64,000 nt of DNA from Saccharum officinarum (taxonomy: Eukaryota > Streptophyta > Magnoliopsida > Poales > Poaceae), in contig CM036201.1 of the NCBI GenBank assembly GCA_020631735.1, positions 74,662,353 through 74,726,352 on the forward strand, written 5' to 3'. Positions 45,702 to 56,932 of the stretch are shown here, piece after piece. Position 1 is the stretch's first letter, and each line of letters begins with the position of its first letter. Under the pieces are notes generated by a model. It was not told the origin of the DNA. It saw nothing but the letters and a program-made list of their open reading frames with translations, and ran no database searches. The translations under genes were made by a program, and so were the position numbers.

Positions 45702-47700
45702 TGTTGCGGTCAAGCCCCCGAGCCTCGTGCGCGCGAGGTCGATTAGGGTCCCGGACGTCTTTTGCTGTGCGACCCTCGCGCTCCTTTTTCGAAAAAAGGA
45801 GGAGGGGTGTAGAATGTCGTACTACCCTCGTTTGGGCCCGAGTTACGACGATCTCTGGTGAGCTGCTAGCGGGGGAATTCGAGTGAAAACCCGTGCCCCG
45901 TTCGTTAGGGGTCGGCTAGTGGCCCGGAGGCGCCCTCAAAAATGCCAAGAAGTGGTCGTGTGGATCTCGATTCCCTTCGACAGGATTCGAGGGCTCGATG
46001 CCTCCCCCGGAGGGATTCCTACCACAACCTTCTCCTTCGGCCTCGAATACGTCCTGGGGTGCCTCGAGAGCGTGGCTCGAGCCCTTGGCCATGTACGGGC
46101 GCACCCTGGGTCGTCCCTAACTCTGTTGCTCGAGGGCAGCTGTCGAACCCCGTTCGAGGGCCAGCTTTCGCTCCCTCGAGACTTATTGCGGGCTTCGCAC
46201 CCATTTTTGCGGTCGGGACCCCGAGCCTCGCACGCACGAGGTTGATCAGAGTCCCGGCCGTCTTTCGCGACCCTCACGCTCCTTTTTCGAAAAAAGGAGG
46301 AGGGGTGGAGAATGTCGCACTACCCTCGTTTGGGCCCGAGTTACGACGATCTCCGGTGAGCTGCTAGCGGGGGAATTCGAGTGAGAACCCGTGCCCCGTT
46401 CGTTAGGGGTCGGCTAGTGGCCCGGAGGCGCCCTCAAAAATGCCAAGAAGTGGTCGTGTGGATCTCGATTCCCTTCGACAGGATTCGAGGGCTCGATGCC
46501 TCCCCCGGAGGGATTCCTACCACAACCTTCTCCTTCGGCCTCGAATACGTCCTGGGGTGCCTCGAGAGCGTGGCTCGAGCCCTTGGCCATGTACGGGCGC
46601 ACCCTGGGTCATCCCTAACTCCGTTGCTCGAGGGCAGCTATCGAACCCCGTTCGAGGGCCAGCTTTCGCTCCCTCGAGACTTATTGCGGGCTTCGCACCC
46701 ATTTTTGCGGTCGGGACCCCGAGCCTCGCACGCACGAGGTCGACCAGAGTCCCGGCCGTCTTTCGCGACCCTCACGCTCCTTTTTCGAAAAAAGGAGGAG
46801 GGGTGGAGAATGTCGCACTACCCTCGTTTGGGCCCGAGTTACGACGATCTCCGGTGAGCTGCCAGCGGGGGAATTCGAGTGAGAACCCGTGCCCCGTTCG
46901 TTAGGGGTCGGCTAGTGGCCCGGAGGCGCCCTCAAAAATGCCAAGAAGTGGTCGTGTGGATCTCAATTCCCTTCGACAGGATTCGAGGGCTCGATGCCTC
47001 CCCCGGAGGGATTCCTACCACAACCTTCTCCTTCGGCCTCGAATACGTCCTGGGGTGCCTCGAGAGCGTGGCTCGAGCCCTTGGCCATGTACGGGCGCAC
47101 CCTGGGTCGTCCCTAACTCTGTTGCTCGAGGGCAGCTGTCGAACCCCGTTCGAGGGCCAGCTTTCGCTCCCTCGAGACTTATTGCGGGCTTCGCACCCAT
47201 TTTTGCGGTCGGGACCCCGAGCCTCGCACGCACGAGGTCGATCAGAGTCCCGGCCGTCTTTCGCGACCCTCACGCTCCTTTTTCGAAAAAAGGAGGAGGG
47301 GTGGAGAATGTCGCACTACCCTCGTTTGGGCCCGAGTTACGACGATCTCCGGTGAGCTGCTAGCGGGGGAATTCGAGTGAGAACCCGTGCCCCGTTCGTT
47401 AGGGGTCGGCTAGTGGCCCGGAGGCGCCCTCAAAAATGCCAAGAAGTGGTCGTGTGGATCTCGATTCTCTTCGACAGGATTCGAGGGCTCGATGCCTCCC
47501 CCGGAGGGATTCCTACCACAACCTTCTCCTTCGGCCTCGAATACGTCCTGGGGTGCCTCGAGAGCGTGGCTCGAGCCCTTGGCCATGTACGGGCGCACCC
47601 TGGGTCGTCCCTAACTCTGTTGCTCGAGGGCAGCTGTCGAACCCCGTTCGAGGGCCAGCTTTCGTTCCCTCGAGACTTATTGCGGGTTTCGCACCCATTT
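45702..47700. repeat. 498-bp tandem array, about 4 copies
   Basis: Equivalent points recur at 45883, 46381, 46879 and 47377, exactly 498 bp apart. Copies differ by only a handful of substitutions; the first (left) is the most divergent and the last ends abruptly at 47700. Each unit carries TTTTTCGAAAAAAGGAGGAG and many CTCGAGG/CCTCGAG words. Because 498 is a multiple of 3, long repeated open frames arise on both strands. I treat these as incidental. Confidence 0.95.
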
Positions 47701-48052
47701 AAGACATACCTGGAGATATTTCGTTGTCCGGGCGCGTTTTTTCGGGAGGCGAGACCGGCGCGTTATCGGCGTATGGTTACGACGTGGGGAGCGGCCACGT
47801 GCTCAGTTCCTGCGAGATATAAGGAAACGGTTAGGCGAGCGGTTTTATCGCGAGAAACTGCTCCTTACTTTTCGCGCGGCCGTTGGGCTTCCGTCCGAGC
47901 ATATAAAGCTAAGGCCTTGGGGTCTCCGTTCCCCACCGGTTACTTGCATCCCTGCAATCCTTTGCCCTAGACATCCCCTGCCACATCGCGTTCTCCGCCC
48001 GTCTTGCCGCAGCCACCGCATCCTTTTCTCCCATCCCCTTCCGACGACATCG
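47701..48052 (+). promoter_or_regulatory. Upstream region of the antisense gene
   Basis: Non-repetitive stretch between the 498-bp array and the antisense ATG. GCATATAAAGCTAAGG (47899-47914, plus) is a good TATA-box candidate about 145 bp before the ATG, so the opposite-strand gene appears to have its own promoter. Confidence 0.5.
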
Positions 48053-50822
48053 ATGGCAGGAAAGAGCCAGATCCTTCCCGCCGACGACTGGGTCGCCTCC
48101 TCGGTGACGGAGAGGAGGTTGGAGGAGTTGGTCGAGGACGGGCTGTTGCGGCCGAGGACGAACTCGGCGCGGCCGGAGTGGGTGGCACCGCCCCCCGCCC
48201 ACCAGGAGCCAGTGCCCCCCGAAGGGTACGTGGTGAGCTTCGTCAGCTTTCATGAGCGGGGGTTCGGCGTGCCGGCGTCGGTCTTCATGCGTGCGCTCCT
48301 CCACTACTACCGGGTGGAGCTTCACCACCTTTCCCCCAACGCCGTAGCGCAGGCCGCCATCTTTGCGGCGGTCTGCGAGGGCTACCTTGGGGTGGAGTCA
48401 CAGTGGAACTTGTGGCTTCACCTTTTCAAGGCTGAGCTCTTTGCCAAGAGGGCAGGGGAGAAAGGCGTCCTGTCCGCGGCCCGAGTGGGGAGCTGCGTGC
48501 TGCAAGTGAGATCGGGTCGGACGGATCTATACATCCCGGCCCGACTCATCTCCTCGAACAGTGGGTGGCACGAGGGTTGGTTCTATCTCCGCAATGATGA
48601 AAATCAGTTGCCGAGGTACACCGGCCGCGTGCTGACTGCTCGAGAAGAGCACTGGTCGTACGGAGTGCCCGAGGCCGAGAAGACGCGCTTGGATCCGCTG
48701 CTGGCGGCGCTGCAGCAGCTTCGCCTTCGGGGCCTGACGGCTGCGGCGGTGGCTGCGGGCTTCCATCGCCGTAGAGTGATGCCGTTGTGCCAGCGTTGTC
48801 TCCGCCTGGACCAGATGACTCCGCCTGGGTCCGTCAGGTCGAGGCAGCGAAAGGGCGCCTGCGACATCAACAAGGGTCGGCCGACGCCGCGGCGGTTGCC
48901 GGCCCGGAGCCCGCCGTCGAGGGGGCCGAACCGGCAAAGGCGGCGGCTCTTGACGTGGTCGAGGTGGGGCCCCGGCCGTCGGGGACGGCCGAGGCTGCCG
49001 TTGCGGTCGCGACGAGCGAGGCACCCGTCCGCGACGCGGAGCGGGCGGGTGCTGACGTGACCAAGGAGGAGGTCGCGTCGGTGTCGGGGCAAGAGACGGT
49101 CCTGGCGAAGGGGTCGCAGCCGCGACAAGGCCCGTCGGCAGAGCCAGCGGGCGTGGTGGAGATCGGGGCGGTCGAGCCCCCATCCGGAGCACCCGAAGAA
49201 GAGACGCCGGCTCCGGCGGTGCCGACGGTCGAGGCGAGGGTACCGGAGCCGTCGTCGGTCGAGGTGCCGGCTCCGGTGGCGCCGGCGGTCGTAAGTGCCC
49301 GCCCTCACGCTCCCCTCGACAACATCTCCCTGGACAAGGGAAAACAAACGATAGGGGTCGAGGGGGGTGAGGTCGCGGACCAGGCCGGTGTCTCGACGGC
49401 CGTTGGAGAGGCGGATACAGCGGGCGAGGCCGGTCCTTCCGTGGGACCGGGAGACGCCCCGGCCGGGTCGTCCTCCTCGTGGCCCGACATCGCCGCGCTG
49501 GCGATAGCGCGGGTCGAGGCGGAGCTGCCGAAGTGGGGGGGGGCCGTCCCTTGAGTTCAGGGACGCTACGAACCCCGACGCCGAGCCCGTCTTTGTCCTT
49601 AGCGACAAAGACGAAGTGCACCGATGGGAGTACCTCGAGGGCGTCCGCCAGCATCTCGACCGGTTGCTTCGAGTGGCGTCCGGCGCTGTGCGGAGTATGG
49701 GGGATGCCACCGAGGTATGATCGACCCGTCGGCTCGCTTGATAGGCTGTTTTTTCTTCGGATTTGTGACCTTTTCGAATTGCGTTCAGGAGCTGAAGGAG
49801 TACTCCCGCCGCAAGTCACTCTTCATCCGGGACGAGAGTGGCGTGTGGGGCGCGCTGTCCCAGCAACGGGTTCTGGTCGAGGAGGCCCAGAAACGGCTAT
49901 CCGATCGGAACGCCGAGATGGCTGAACTGCGCGTCGCATACGCCACATTGAAGGAAGAGGCGGCGCAGGCATGGGCGGCCGAGGCCGTGATGCGCACAAA
50001 CCTGGACAAGGCTCAGGAGGAGGCTACCCAGGCGCGCAGGGACCTCGAGCCCTTGTCTGCGCGGGTGAAGGAGCTTGAGGAGGATGTCTCCCAGGTCAGT
50101 CTTCAGCGCGACGCCTTCCATGCCGAGGTCACGACGCTGCAGGGAGCCGTCCAAAAGAAGGACGCAGCTCTCGAGTCTGCTCGGCAGGAGGTCGAGGCGC
50201 TAAAGGCGGCCATCCGTGACAAGGACAACGCCTTCCTGGGGCTCGAGCGAACATGTGGGGGGCTCCGCGACGAGGTCGTGGGCCTGCAGACTCACGTCGA
50301 GGGTAAGTGTGGTTGTTATAGTCACGACGTTGAAGGCCCCGCGTTGGGCACTAATTTGTTTATCGTGTTTCAGAGCTGGAGAGAGAGAACCAAGAGGCCC
50401 AATCGTGCGCCAACTCCTTCCAGAGCCTCTTCGAAGCCGAGGTCCGGAGGACCCAACTTCTCCAGGGCGTGATCACCACTGTGTGTGATGGCCTAGGGGT
50501 CGAGCCCGACACCGACACCGGGGAAGATGTTCCGGGGAACTCCTTCGTCCGACGGATGGTGGCGCTGGGCCGCCTTGCCCGGGAGAAGATACGGAACGGC
50601 CTCCATCACGGCGTGAAGAGGGCGCTGGCCGTCGTCCATTCGGGGTTTGTGTTTGATATGAGGCTCGTTGCCGAGGGCTTCATCACAGACCCCGACCGGA
50701 CGGACGAGGAGAACGAGGACGCCTGCGTGGAGCTGATCGAAGCCGCCGAAGAGCCTGGGAGTCGTCTGGCCTCGCTTTTTGAAGCCGAGGTGGTTCCTCC
50801 TGCCGACGACGAAGGCCTGTGA
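48053..50822 (+). CDS. Antisense gene of element B (Transposase_28-like domain, coiled coil)
   Basis: Opposite in strand to gag-pol. First exon from ATG at 48053: the segment GYVVSFVSFHERGFGVPASVFMRAL followed by LHHLSPNAVAQAAIFAAVCEG and GWHEGWFYLR matches the 'putative gypsy type transposon' domain (Pfam PF04195). An Ala/Pro/Glu-rich linker follows; it is frameshifted once near 48835 and again at a G9 run (49535-49543). Splice sites fit: GAG/GTATGA at 49714, CAG at 49788; GG/GTAAGT at 50302, CAG at 50373. Exons 2 (49789-50302) and 3 (50374-50822) join in phase and encode a long coiled coil (for example ARVKELEEDVSQVSLQRD) and an acidic C-terminus ending PADDEGL. Antisense ORFs (aORF) are known from Tat-lineage elements; their function is unknown and 'transposase' in the family name is not evidence of that activity. 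Confidence 0.75.
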
Positions 50823-51514
50823 GCCAAATCTGGGCATGAAGGCCCATGTAATAAGTTAGTATTTCGAATTTTGATCGCGGTGGCCACGGAGGCCTAAAAG
50901 ACTCGAAACATAAACCGGTTCGTGGTTGATTTAGTTTTACTCGAGCTTTTCTTCCCTTTATCGCACGGATCGTGTTCTCGCGTGATTTACCTAGCGCGCA
51001 GCTACATCCTTTGGCGTAAGGGAGCGAGTGGAGGTATCGTAGCCTCGGGGGCGTAAGTGATCTCGCGGCTCGACTGCCCTCGAGCTTCAGGGTGATGTTG
51101 CGGCCTAGTAAATCGTGTGAGAGCCTGATCTAAGCGACAGGGGGTATGTTCTTTTTTAATTTTAGGAACCGTTGTTTAGATCTTCTCAGCGTGAAGGCGT
51201 ACCTCTAAAAGGCGCAAGGGTCGAGTGGAGGTACCGTAGCCTCGGAGGCGTAGGTGATGCTCCAGGCTCGAGAGCCCTTTCGAACCTTAGGGTGCTCTTT
51301 CAGCGAAGTCGATCTAAGAAACGGTTCTTAAATTTAAAAAAGAGCGCAAGTTTTTTCGGTTTTTCGGGGACCGGGGGTTCCCCCCTTGCCAGCCCCCGAG
51401 GGAGGGTCGACTCTGGGAGTGCAGGGTCGATCCTTCCTTATTACGAAACGAGAAATTTTAAACATCGCTGTATTCTTTATTGACGAAAAAGGAAATACAG
51501 AGCCTCGAGGCTTT
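50823..51514. other. Intervening region between antisense gene and pol
   Basis: Convergent 3' ends of the antisense gene (plus) and pol (minus). Contains a degenerate direct repeat: GGAGCGAGTGGAGGTATCGTAGCCTCGG near 51020 and GGTCGAGTGGAGGTACCGTAGCCTCGG near 51217, about 197 bp apart. No gene. Confidence 0.6.
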
Positions 51515-53410
51515 TTAAGGAAAGAAGCGACGTAGCTGTTCGATGTTCCAAGCGTTGGTGAGGATTTCGCCCTTCTCGTTGGATAGCTTGTAGGTGCCCG
51601 GCTTTAGTACTTCTGCGATGATGTACGGCCCTTCCCATGGTGGTGTGAGCTTGTGCCGTCCCTTGGTGTTCTGGTTCCGCCGTAGCACCAAGTCACCAAC
51701 GTTGAGGTCACGCTTGCGGACGTATCTGTCGTGGTAGCGTCGGAGACCCTGCTGGTACCTGGCAGAATGCAACAGAGCCACATCTCGGGCTTCCTCGAGC
51801 TGGTCGAGGGCGTCCTGTCTTGTGGCGTCGTTGTGTACTTCGTTGTATGCCTTCAATCTTGGGGACCCGTATTCTATATCGGTTGGTAGCGTAGCCTCAG
51901 ACCCGTAGACTAAGAAGAACGGAGTGAACCCCGTGGCTCGACTCGGCGTTGTTCTTAGGCTCCACAGGACCGAGGGTAGCTCGGCAGCCCATCTTTTGCC
52001 ATGTTTGTTTAGTTTGTCAAAGATTCTGGGCTTAAGGCCTTGTAGAACCATGCCGTTGGCACGTTCCACTTGCCCGTTTGTTTTTGGATGAGCCACGGCC
52101 GACCAGAGCACACGGATGTGGTAGTTGTCGTAGAAATCCAAAAACTTCTTGCCAGTGAACTGGGTGCCGTTGTCCGTGATGATACAGTTGGGGACCCCGA
52201 AGCGATGAACAATGTTAGTGAAGAAGAGTACAGCTTGTTCGGACCTGATGCTGGTGATAGGGCGGGCCTCGATCCACTTGGAGAATTTGTCGATTGCGAC
52301 GAGCAAGTGGGTGAAGCCGCCGGTCGTCCTTTTCAGTGGTCCGACAAGGTCGAGCCCCCAAATGGCGAACGGCCATGTGATGGGGATAGTCTGTAGGGCA
52401 TGTGCCGGAAGATGAGTCTGTCTCGCATAGTACTGACAACCCTCGCAGGAGCGTACTAGCTTGACAGCGTCGGAGACCGCGGTCGGCCAATAGAATCCTT
52501 GTCGAAAGGCGTTTCCGACAAGGGTTCGAGGCGCAGCGTGGTGACCGCAAGCCCCCGAGTGAAGATCGCCGAGCAGATTTCTGCCTTGCTCTTTCGTGAT
52601 GCAACGTTGGAGGATACCGGTAGGGCTACGACGGTAGAGCTCCCTGCTGTCGCTCATGATCACAAAAGTTTTGGCCCGACGTGCGATCCGTCGAGCCTCA
52701 GTCCTATCCGAGGGGAGGTCCCCATGGATGAGGTAGTCGAGGTACGGGACGCGCCAATCAGGCTCGAGGTCAGGCGGTGATGTCGAGTCTTCCACCTGCA
52801 TGGCTTCAGCCCCGGTCGAGGGGGCTTCTGCCTTAGGTGGAAGGTCGATCGACGCCTCGTCGACCCCCCCGTCTGGCCTGAGGTCGACGGATGGGCGCTG
52901 AAGGTCTTTCGCGAAGACGTCCGGTGGAACCGTGGCTCGACCGGACGCGATTTTTGCCAATTCATCAGCGGCCTCATTATACCTGCGTGCGATGTGGTTG
53001 AGCTCGAGGCCGTGAAACTTGTCCTCGAGGCGCCGTACTTCCTGGCAGTAGGCCTCCATCTTGGGGTCGCGGCAGCTCGAGTTCTTCATCACCTGATCAA
53101 TCACGAGTTGAGAGTCGCCTCGGACGTCGAGGTGTCGGACCCCGAGTTCGATGGCGATTCTCAACCCCGTGACGAGTGCCTCGTATTCGGCGACGTTGTT
53201 AGACGCAGGGAAATGAAGCCGGATGACGTAGCGCATGTGAACCCCGAGGGGTGAGATGAAGAGCAAGCCCGCGCCTGCTCCCATTTTCGTTAATGACCCA
53301 TCGAAGTACATGGCGTGCTCGGCGACTTCCCTGGGTATGCCCGGCATATCCGAGGGACTCCACGCAAAGATGTCGACGTTCGCGCGGAGAAAGTCGACGA
53401 GCACTGCTTC
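51515..53410 (-). CDS. Element B pol: RNase H and integrase, RT deleted
   Basis: An open frame of about 630 codons that continues the gag-protease frame after a TAG. It starts AVLVDFLRANVDIFAW-SPSDMPGIPREVAEH, the usual beginning of RT. It then passes directly, after one Ala, to MYFDGSLTK, the start of RNase H. All RT motifs, including YVDD, are absent. RNase H acidic residues (FDGS, NNVAEYEAL, VRGDSQLV) are present. Integrase has HHCC (HSGACGHHA ... CEGCQYYARQ), the DDE residues (LDLVGPL, TDNGTQF, NGQVERANG) and a GPY/F module (WEGPYIIAEVLKPGTYKL). No stop occurs in 1.9 kb. RNase H and integrase look functional; the frame needs stop-codon readthrough to be made as a fusion. Confidence 0.88.
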   Translation of the reverse strand, partial: EAVLVDFLRANVDIFAWSPSDMPGIPREVAEHAMYFDGSLTKMGAGAGLLFISPLGVHMRYVIRLHFPASNNVAEYEALVTGLRIAIELGVRHLDVRGDSQLVIDQVMKNSSCRDPKMEAYCQEVRRLEDKFHGLELNHIARRYNEAADELAKIASGRATVPPDVFAKDLQRPSVDLRPDGGVDEASIDLPPKAEAPSTGAEAMQVEDSTSPPDLEPDWRVPYLDYLIHGDLPSDRTEARRIARRAKTFVIMSDSRELYRRSPTGILQRCITKEQGRNLLGDLHSGACGHHAAPRTLVGNAFRQGFYWPTAVSDAVKLVRSCEGCQYYARQTHLPAHALQTIPITWPFAIWGLDLVGPLKRTTGGFTHLLVAIDKFSKWIEARPITSIRSEQAVLFFTNIVHRFGVPNCIITDNGTQFTGKKFLDFYDNYHIRVLWSAVAHPKTNGQVERANGMVLQGLKPRIFDKLNKHGKRWAAELPSVLWSLRTTPSRATGFTPFFLVYGSEATLPTDIEYGSPRLKAYNEVHNDATRQDALDQLEEARDVALLHSARYQQGLRRYHDRYVRKRDLNVGDLVLRRNQNTKGRHKLTPPWEGPYIIAEVLKPGTYKLSNEKGEILTNAWNIEQLRRFFP

Positions 53411-53413
53411 CTA
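53411..53413 (-). other. Amber codon between protease and pol
   Basis: TAG in the context CCT-AAA-TAG-GAA-GCA, with the same frame open on both sides (gag-protease above, RNase H-integrase below). Element A has AAA-TAG-GAA at the same alignment position (35746-35748). Candidate readthrough site. Confidence 0.6.
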
Positions 53414-56400
53414 TTTAGGATCGAGGGTGGCGCTGACGCTCAGCGCCCTCCCCTTGGGATCAGCGGGGTCGAGGGGTACAAGCTTGACGTCTTCGGCGGA
53501 CTCGAAGCTGCCGGCATGGCGTTTTGGGTCGGGGATCGCATTGGCTAGACCGTCGAGGTCTGCGGCCAAGATCGCTGACCCAAAAACAGCCTCGCCGTGC
53601 TCGACGCACTCGACGTCGCACTCGTAGGCATGTTCAAACGAGGGCCCTACAGTGATGACACCGTTTGGGCCAGGCATTTTGAGCTTGAGGTAGGTGTAGT
53701 TCGGGATCGCCATGAACTTGGCGTAGCATGGGCGTCCCAGGATAGCGTGGTACGTTCCACGGAATCCAACCACTTCGAAAGTGAGAGTTTCCTTTCGGAA
53801 GTTCGCCGGCGTGCCAAAGCAAACAGGCAGATCGACCCGCCCGAGGGGTTCCGCCCGTTTCCCTGGCACGACTCCGTGGAAGCCCCCGACGCTAGGCTGG
53901 AGGCGCGCTCTGTCGACCCCCAAGAGGTCGAGGGTCTGAGAATAGATAATGTTGAGGCTGCTTCCGCCGTCCATGAGCACTTTGGTGAGGCGTGTGTTGG
54001 CGATGACGGGGTCAACGACGAGTGGATAGACCCCCGGGTTGGGGACGTAGTCTGGGTGGTCATTACGGTCGAAAGTGATGGCCACCGCAGACCAATCAAG
54101 GAAGCGGGGTACTGCCGACTGTACGGAGACCTCGCGCCGTTCTCGCTTGCGCTGACGCGCGGAGAGGCAGGTCGAGGGTCCTCCGTAGATCATATAGCAG
54201 TCGCGGATCTCGGGAAATTCCCCGTCCTTGTCGTCACCCTTAGGGTCCTCCCCCTTGTCGTCCTTCTTAGCGCGGGCACCCCCGAAGTACCTGCGCAGCA
54301 TGTGACAATCCTCGAGGTTATGGTTAGTGAGTCCTTTGTGGTAGGGACACGGCTCTTTGAGCATTTTGTCGAAGACGCCCCCGCCGGGGGGGCCTCGAGG
54401 TTTCTTGTGCTCGGTAGCAGCGACGAGCTCGTCGGCCGGGGCCTCGAGCTTGCCCTGCTGGCCTTTCTTCTTCTTGCGGTTGTTTCTCTTGGGGCCTCGG
54501 GTGGAACTCGCGGGGTCGTCGACCTTCTGCTCCTCCCTTGCCGGCTCGCCGCCAAAGATCGCACCAACCGCCTCCTCGCCGGAGGTGAAGTTGGTGACGA
54601 TGTCCATCAATCCGTTGGCAGTGAGCGGGGTGTTACGGCCCAACTCCCGGACCAACTCCTTACAGGTGGTACCGGAGAGGAAGGCCGTAATCACGTCGGA
54701 GTCGGTGATGTTGGGGAGCTCGGTGCGCTGCCGGGAGAAGCGCCGGATGTAGTCCCGGAGGGACTCATCTGGTTTCTGCTTGCAGCTCCGGAGGTCCCAC
54801 GAGTTGCCGGGGCGCATGTAGGTTCCCTTGAAATTTCCCTCGAACACCCTCACGAGATCGTCCCAGTCGTGGATCTGCCAAGGTGGGAGATCCTCGAGCC
54901 AGGCTCGGGCGGTGTCGGAGAGGAACAGGGGGAGTTGCCGAATGATGGCCCGGTCATCGGTGGCCCCGCCCAACTGACACGCCAAGCGGAAATCGGCGAG
55001 CCAAAGTTCGGGTTTGGTCTCGCCGTTATACTTGGTGAGAGTCGTGGGGGGACGGAACCGAGCCGGGGGCACCGTCTCACGGATAGCCCTACTGAACACC
55101 CGAGGGCCTGGAGGTTCGGGTGAAGGGCTACGGTCTTCCGAGCTATCGTAGCGTCCGCCCCTGTGGACGTGGTAGCCTCGAGCTACACCGTCACCGTGTT
55201 TGCGTGTGCGACGCTCGACGATGTTGCCACGGGTGTCTCGAGGCTCGCGGTCGTTGGCGATGGGCTCAGGGGCAGGTGCTGCCCGGTTTCGCCGGGCAGG
55301 CTCGGGATGAACCGAGGCTTCTCTCTCCTGTCGGGAAGGCTCGAGGGTCCGCTCCGAGGCTGCTTCGCGCCGCCTCGAGGCAGAGCTCTCGGCCTGCTGC
55401 ATGGCGGCAGTCTCGAGGAGCCCTCGGATTTCGTCTCGAGCCCGACGGGCGTCAGGGTTTGACGGCTCGGGCATGTTGCGCAGGAGCATGGCAGCGGCGA
55501 CAACGTTTTGGCTGGCTCGAGCGAAAACCGGGGGTCGACCGCCCGGTCCTCGTCGATGCGACGGTTGACGTCGCGAGCCCTCTCACGAGCTCTCCCGCCA
55601 AATGCGTGTTCCGCACGCTCACGCTCGAGGGTTTGCTGGAGGAGATCCAGGTTTTCGCGTTCCTCGTCAAGCTGGTCCTGCAACTCGCGAATCTGTCCGA
55701 GCTGCGCTCCTTGATCCGCAAGGAACTGGGGCTCGTTTCGCTCGGCAGGAAGCTCGACATGAGGGGGCGTGTGCCTTTCCTCGACCGGCTCTTCGTCCTC
55801 TGATTCCGAGGTGCTTTCAACGTCGATGTTGAAGCACTCACGAGTCGGATCATAGGTGTCGTCGGCCGAGTCGGAGTCAGGTGCGCCAAAGTAGTAATAT
55901 GATGGGGGAATGTGTGGCCGATGCCAACCATCACCGAGGTGGTGACGTGGAGAAGCAGTCACACGGGGTTCTGTTTCCGGTGTCTCCGTAGAGTCCCGAT
56001 AATCAGAAACCGGCGTGGACGCAACGAGGTCCAGAGTGGAGCGTAGATGGTGTCCGGGGAGTTCCTCATAAGCGCTCATGCGAGTGCTCACGGAGGATGC
56101 ATACACCCGGGCGACCGAGTCTAGTCCAAACGGGAATGGTGATGGGGACGTCACTGTTCGTGGCGAAATAGATGCTACGGACAGTGATGTCTCACCGGAC
56201 GGGGGAGCGGCGGGATTCTTCGTCGGCACGCCACCCTCAGCCAGGCTCGTTCTTCCCAAATCTTCCAAAAGGAGATCTAGGCTGGTGCCTGTCTGGGGGG
56301 TGCCGGACCGGGGGATCCCATCGCCCTCCGTCAGGTGGAGATGGTGGTTGTACCGGGCTCGCCGTCGCCGGGCGGCCCGCGACCGCCTGGAGCGACGGTG

Positions 56401-56562
56401 CCGGTTGACTGCTCCCCCGGGCTGGGAGAGCTCGTAATCTTCGTCGGTTGGGTGCCTGGGTGGGAGTAGGACCATGTCGTAGCCAGAGCCGAGCGACATG
56501 AACTCCAAACTCCCAAACCAGATCACCGTACCCAACGGGATCGGGCGTTCGGGGTTAGCCAT
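53414..56562 (-). pseudogene. Element B gag and protease, with one frameshift
   Basis: Start ATG at 56562, about 41 bases after the PBS (MANPERPIPLGTVIWFGSLE). The N-terminal part (to about 55540) holds an Arg-rich stretch, a Ser/Pro-rich stretch and a coiled coil (RELQDQLDEERENLDLLQQ). Near 55530 the frame must change: one frame reads ...DPRFSLEPAK while the next carries FARASQNVVAAAMLLRNMPE. After this a 2.1-kb frame is open: gag core (YNGETKPELWLADFRLACQL, LPPWQIHDWDDLVRVF, SLRDYIRRFSRQR), Lys-rich linker with CPYHKGLTNHNLEDC, then protease (VLMDGGSSLNIIY, GVVPGKRAEPLGRVDL, YHAILGRPCYAKFMA). Gag packages element RNA; the protease processes the polyprotein. The frameshift probably prevents full gag synthesis. 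Confidence 0.78.
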
Positions 56563-56603
56563 CCAGGAAGAACGGCGACAAAGCGAGGTTTGCACGCAGC
56601 GTT

Positions 56604-56621
56604 CCCCTACCTGGCGCGCCA
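56604..56621 (-). other. Element B primer-binding site
   Basis: Minus strand TGGCGCGCCAGGTAGGGG, two bases inside the 5' LTR. Matches element A except for one base. It includes the palindrome GGCGCGCC. tRNA partner not assigned. Confidence 0.75.
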
Positions 56622-56932
56622 ACTGTCGGTGTTCGGACCAAGGGGGTCCTAAACCAACGAGTAAATGCTGCGTGACTCTTTCCTGGATGGTGATGCAAGG
56701 AGAACACACGGGGGTTTATCCTGGTTCGGGCAAAAGAAGGCCCTACGTCCAGCGGGGAAGAGAGGTTTGTATTTCCTTGCACCGGGGTGCTCGTGTAGGG
56801 GTTACAAGCAGGCGAGAGAGGGTGTCGAGCCCCAAGTCTCAAAGAGAAAAAGGAGAAAGATGGTTGCTTCGCGTTTTTTCCGTGATGCTTCGTGTTTTTT
56901 CTCCTCCCCCCCTCTTTGGTTCGCCCTGGCCT

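Noticed and set aside
45883..47970. Repeated 141-197 codon ORFs in the 498-bp array
   Set aside because: Unit length divisible by three makes several frames on both strands open; no domain, and the same sequence is open in opposing frames.
48527..49819. 430- and 368-codon minus-strand ORFs opposite the antisense gene
   Set aside because: Arg/Pro-rich shadow frames; the plus strand carries the recognisable domain and splice sites.
53597..55123. 508-codon plus-strand ORF opposite gag-protease
   Set aside because: GC-rich shadow of the real minus-strand gag-protease frame; Val/Gly/Leu-rich with no recognisable domain.
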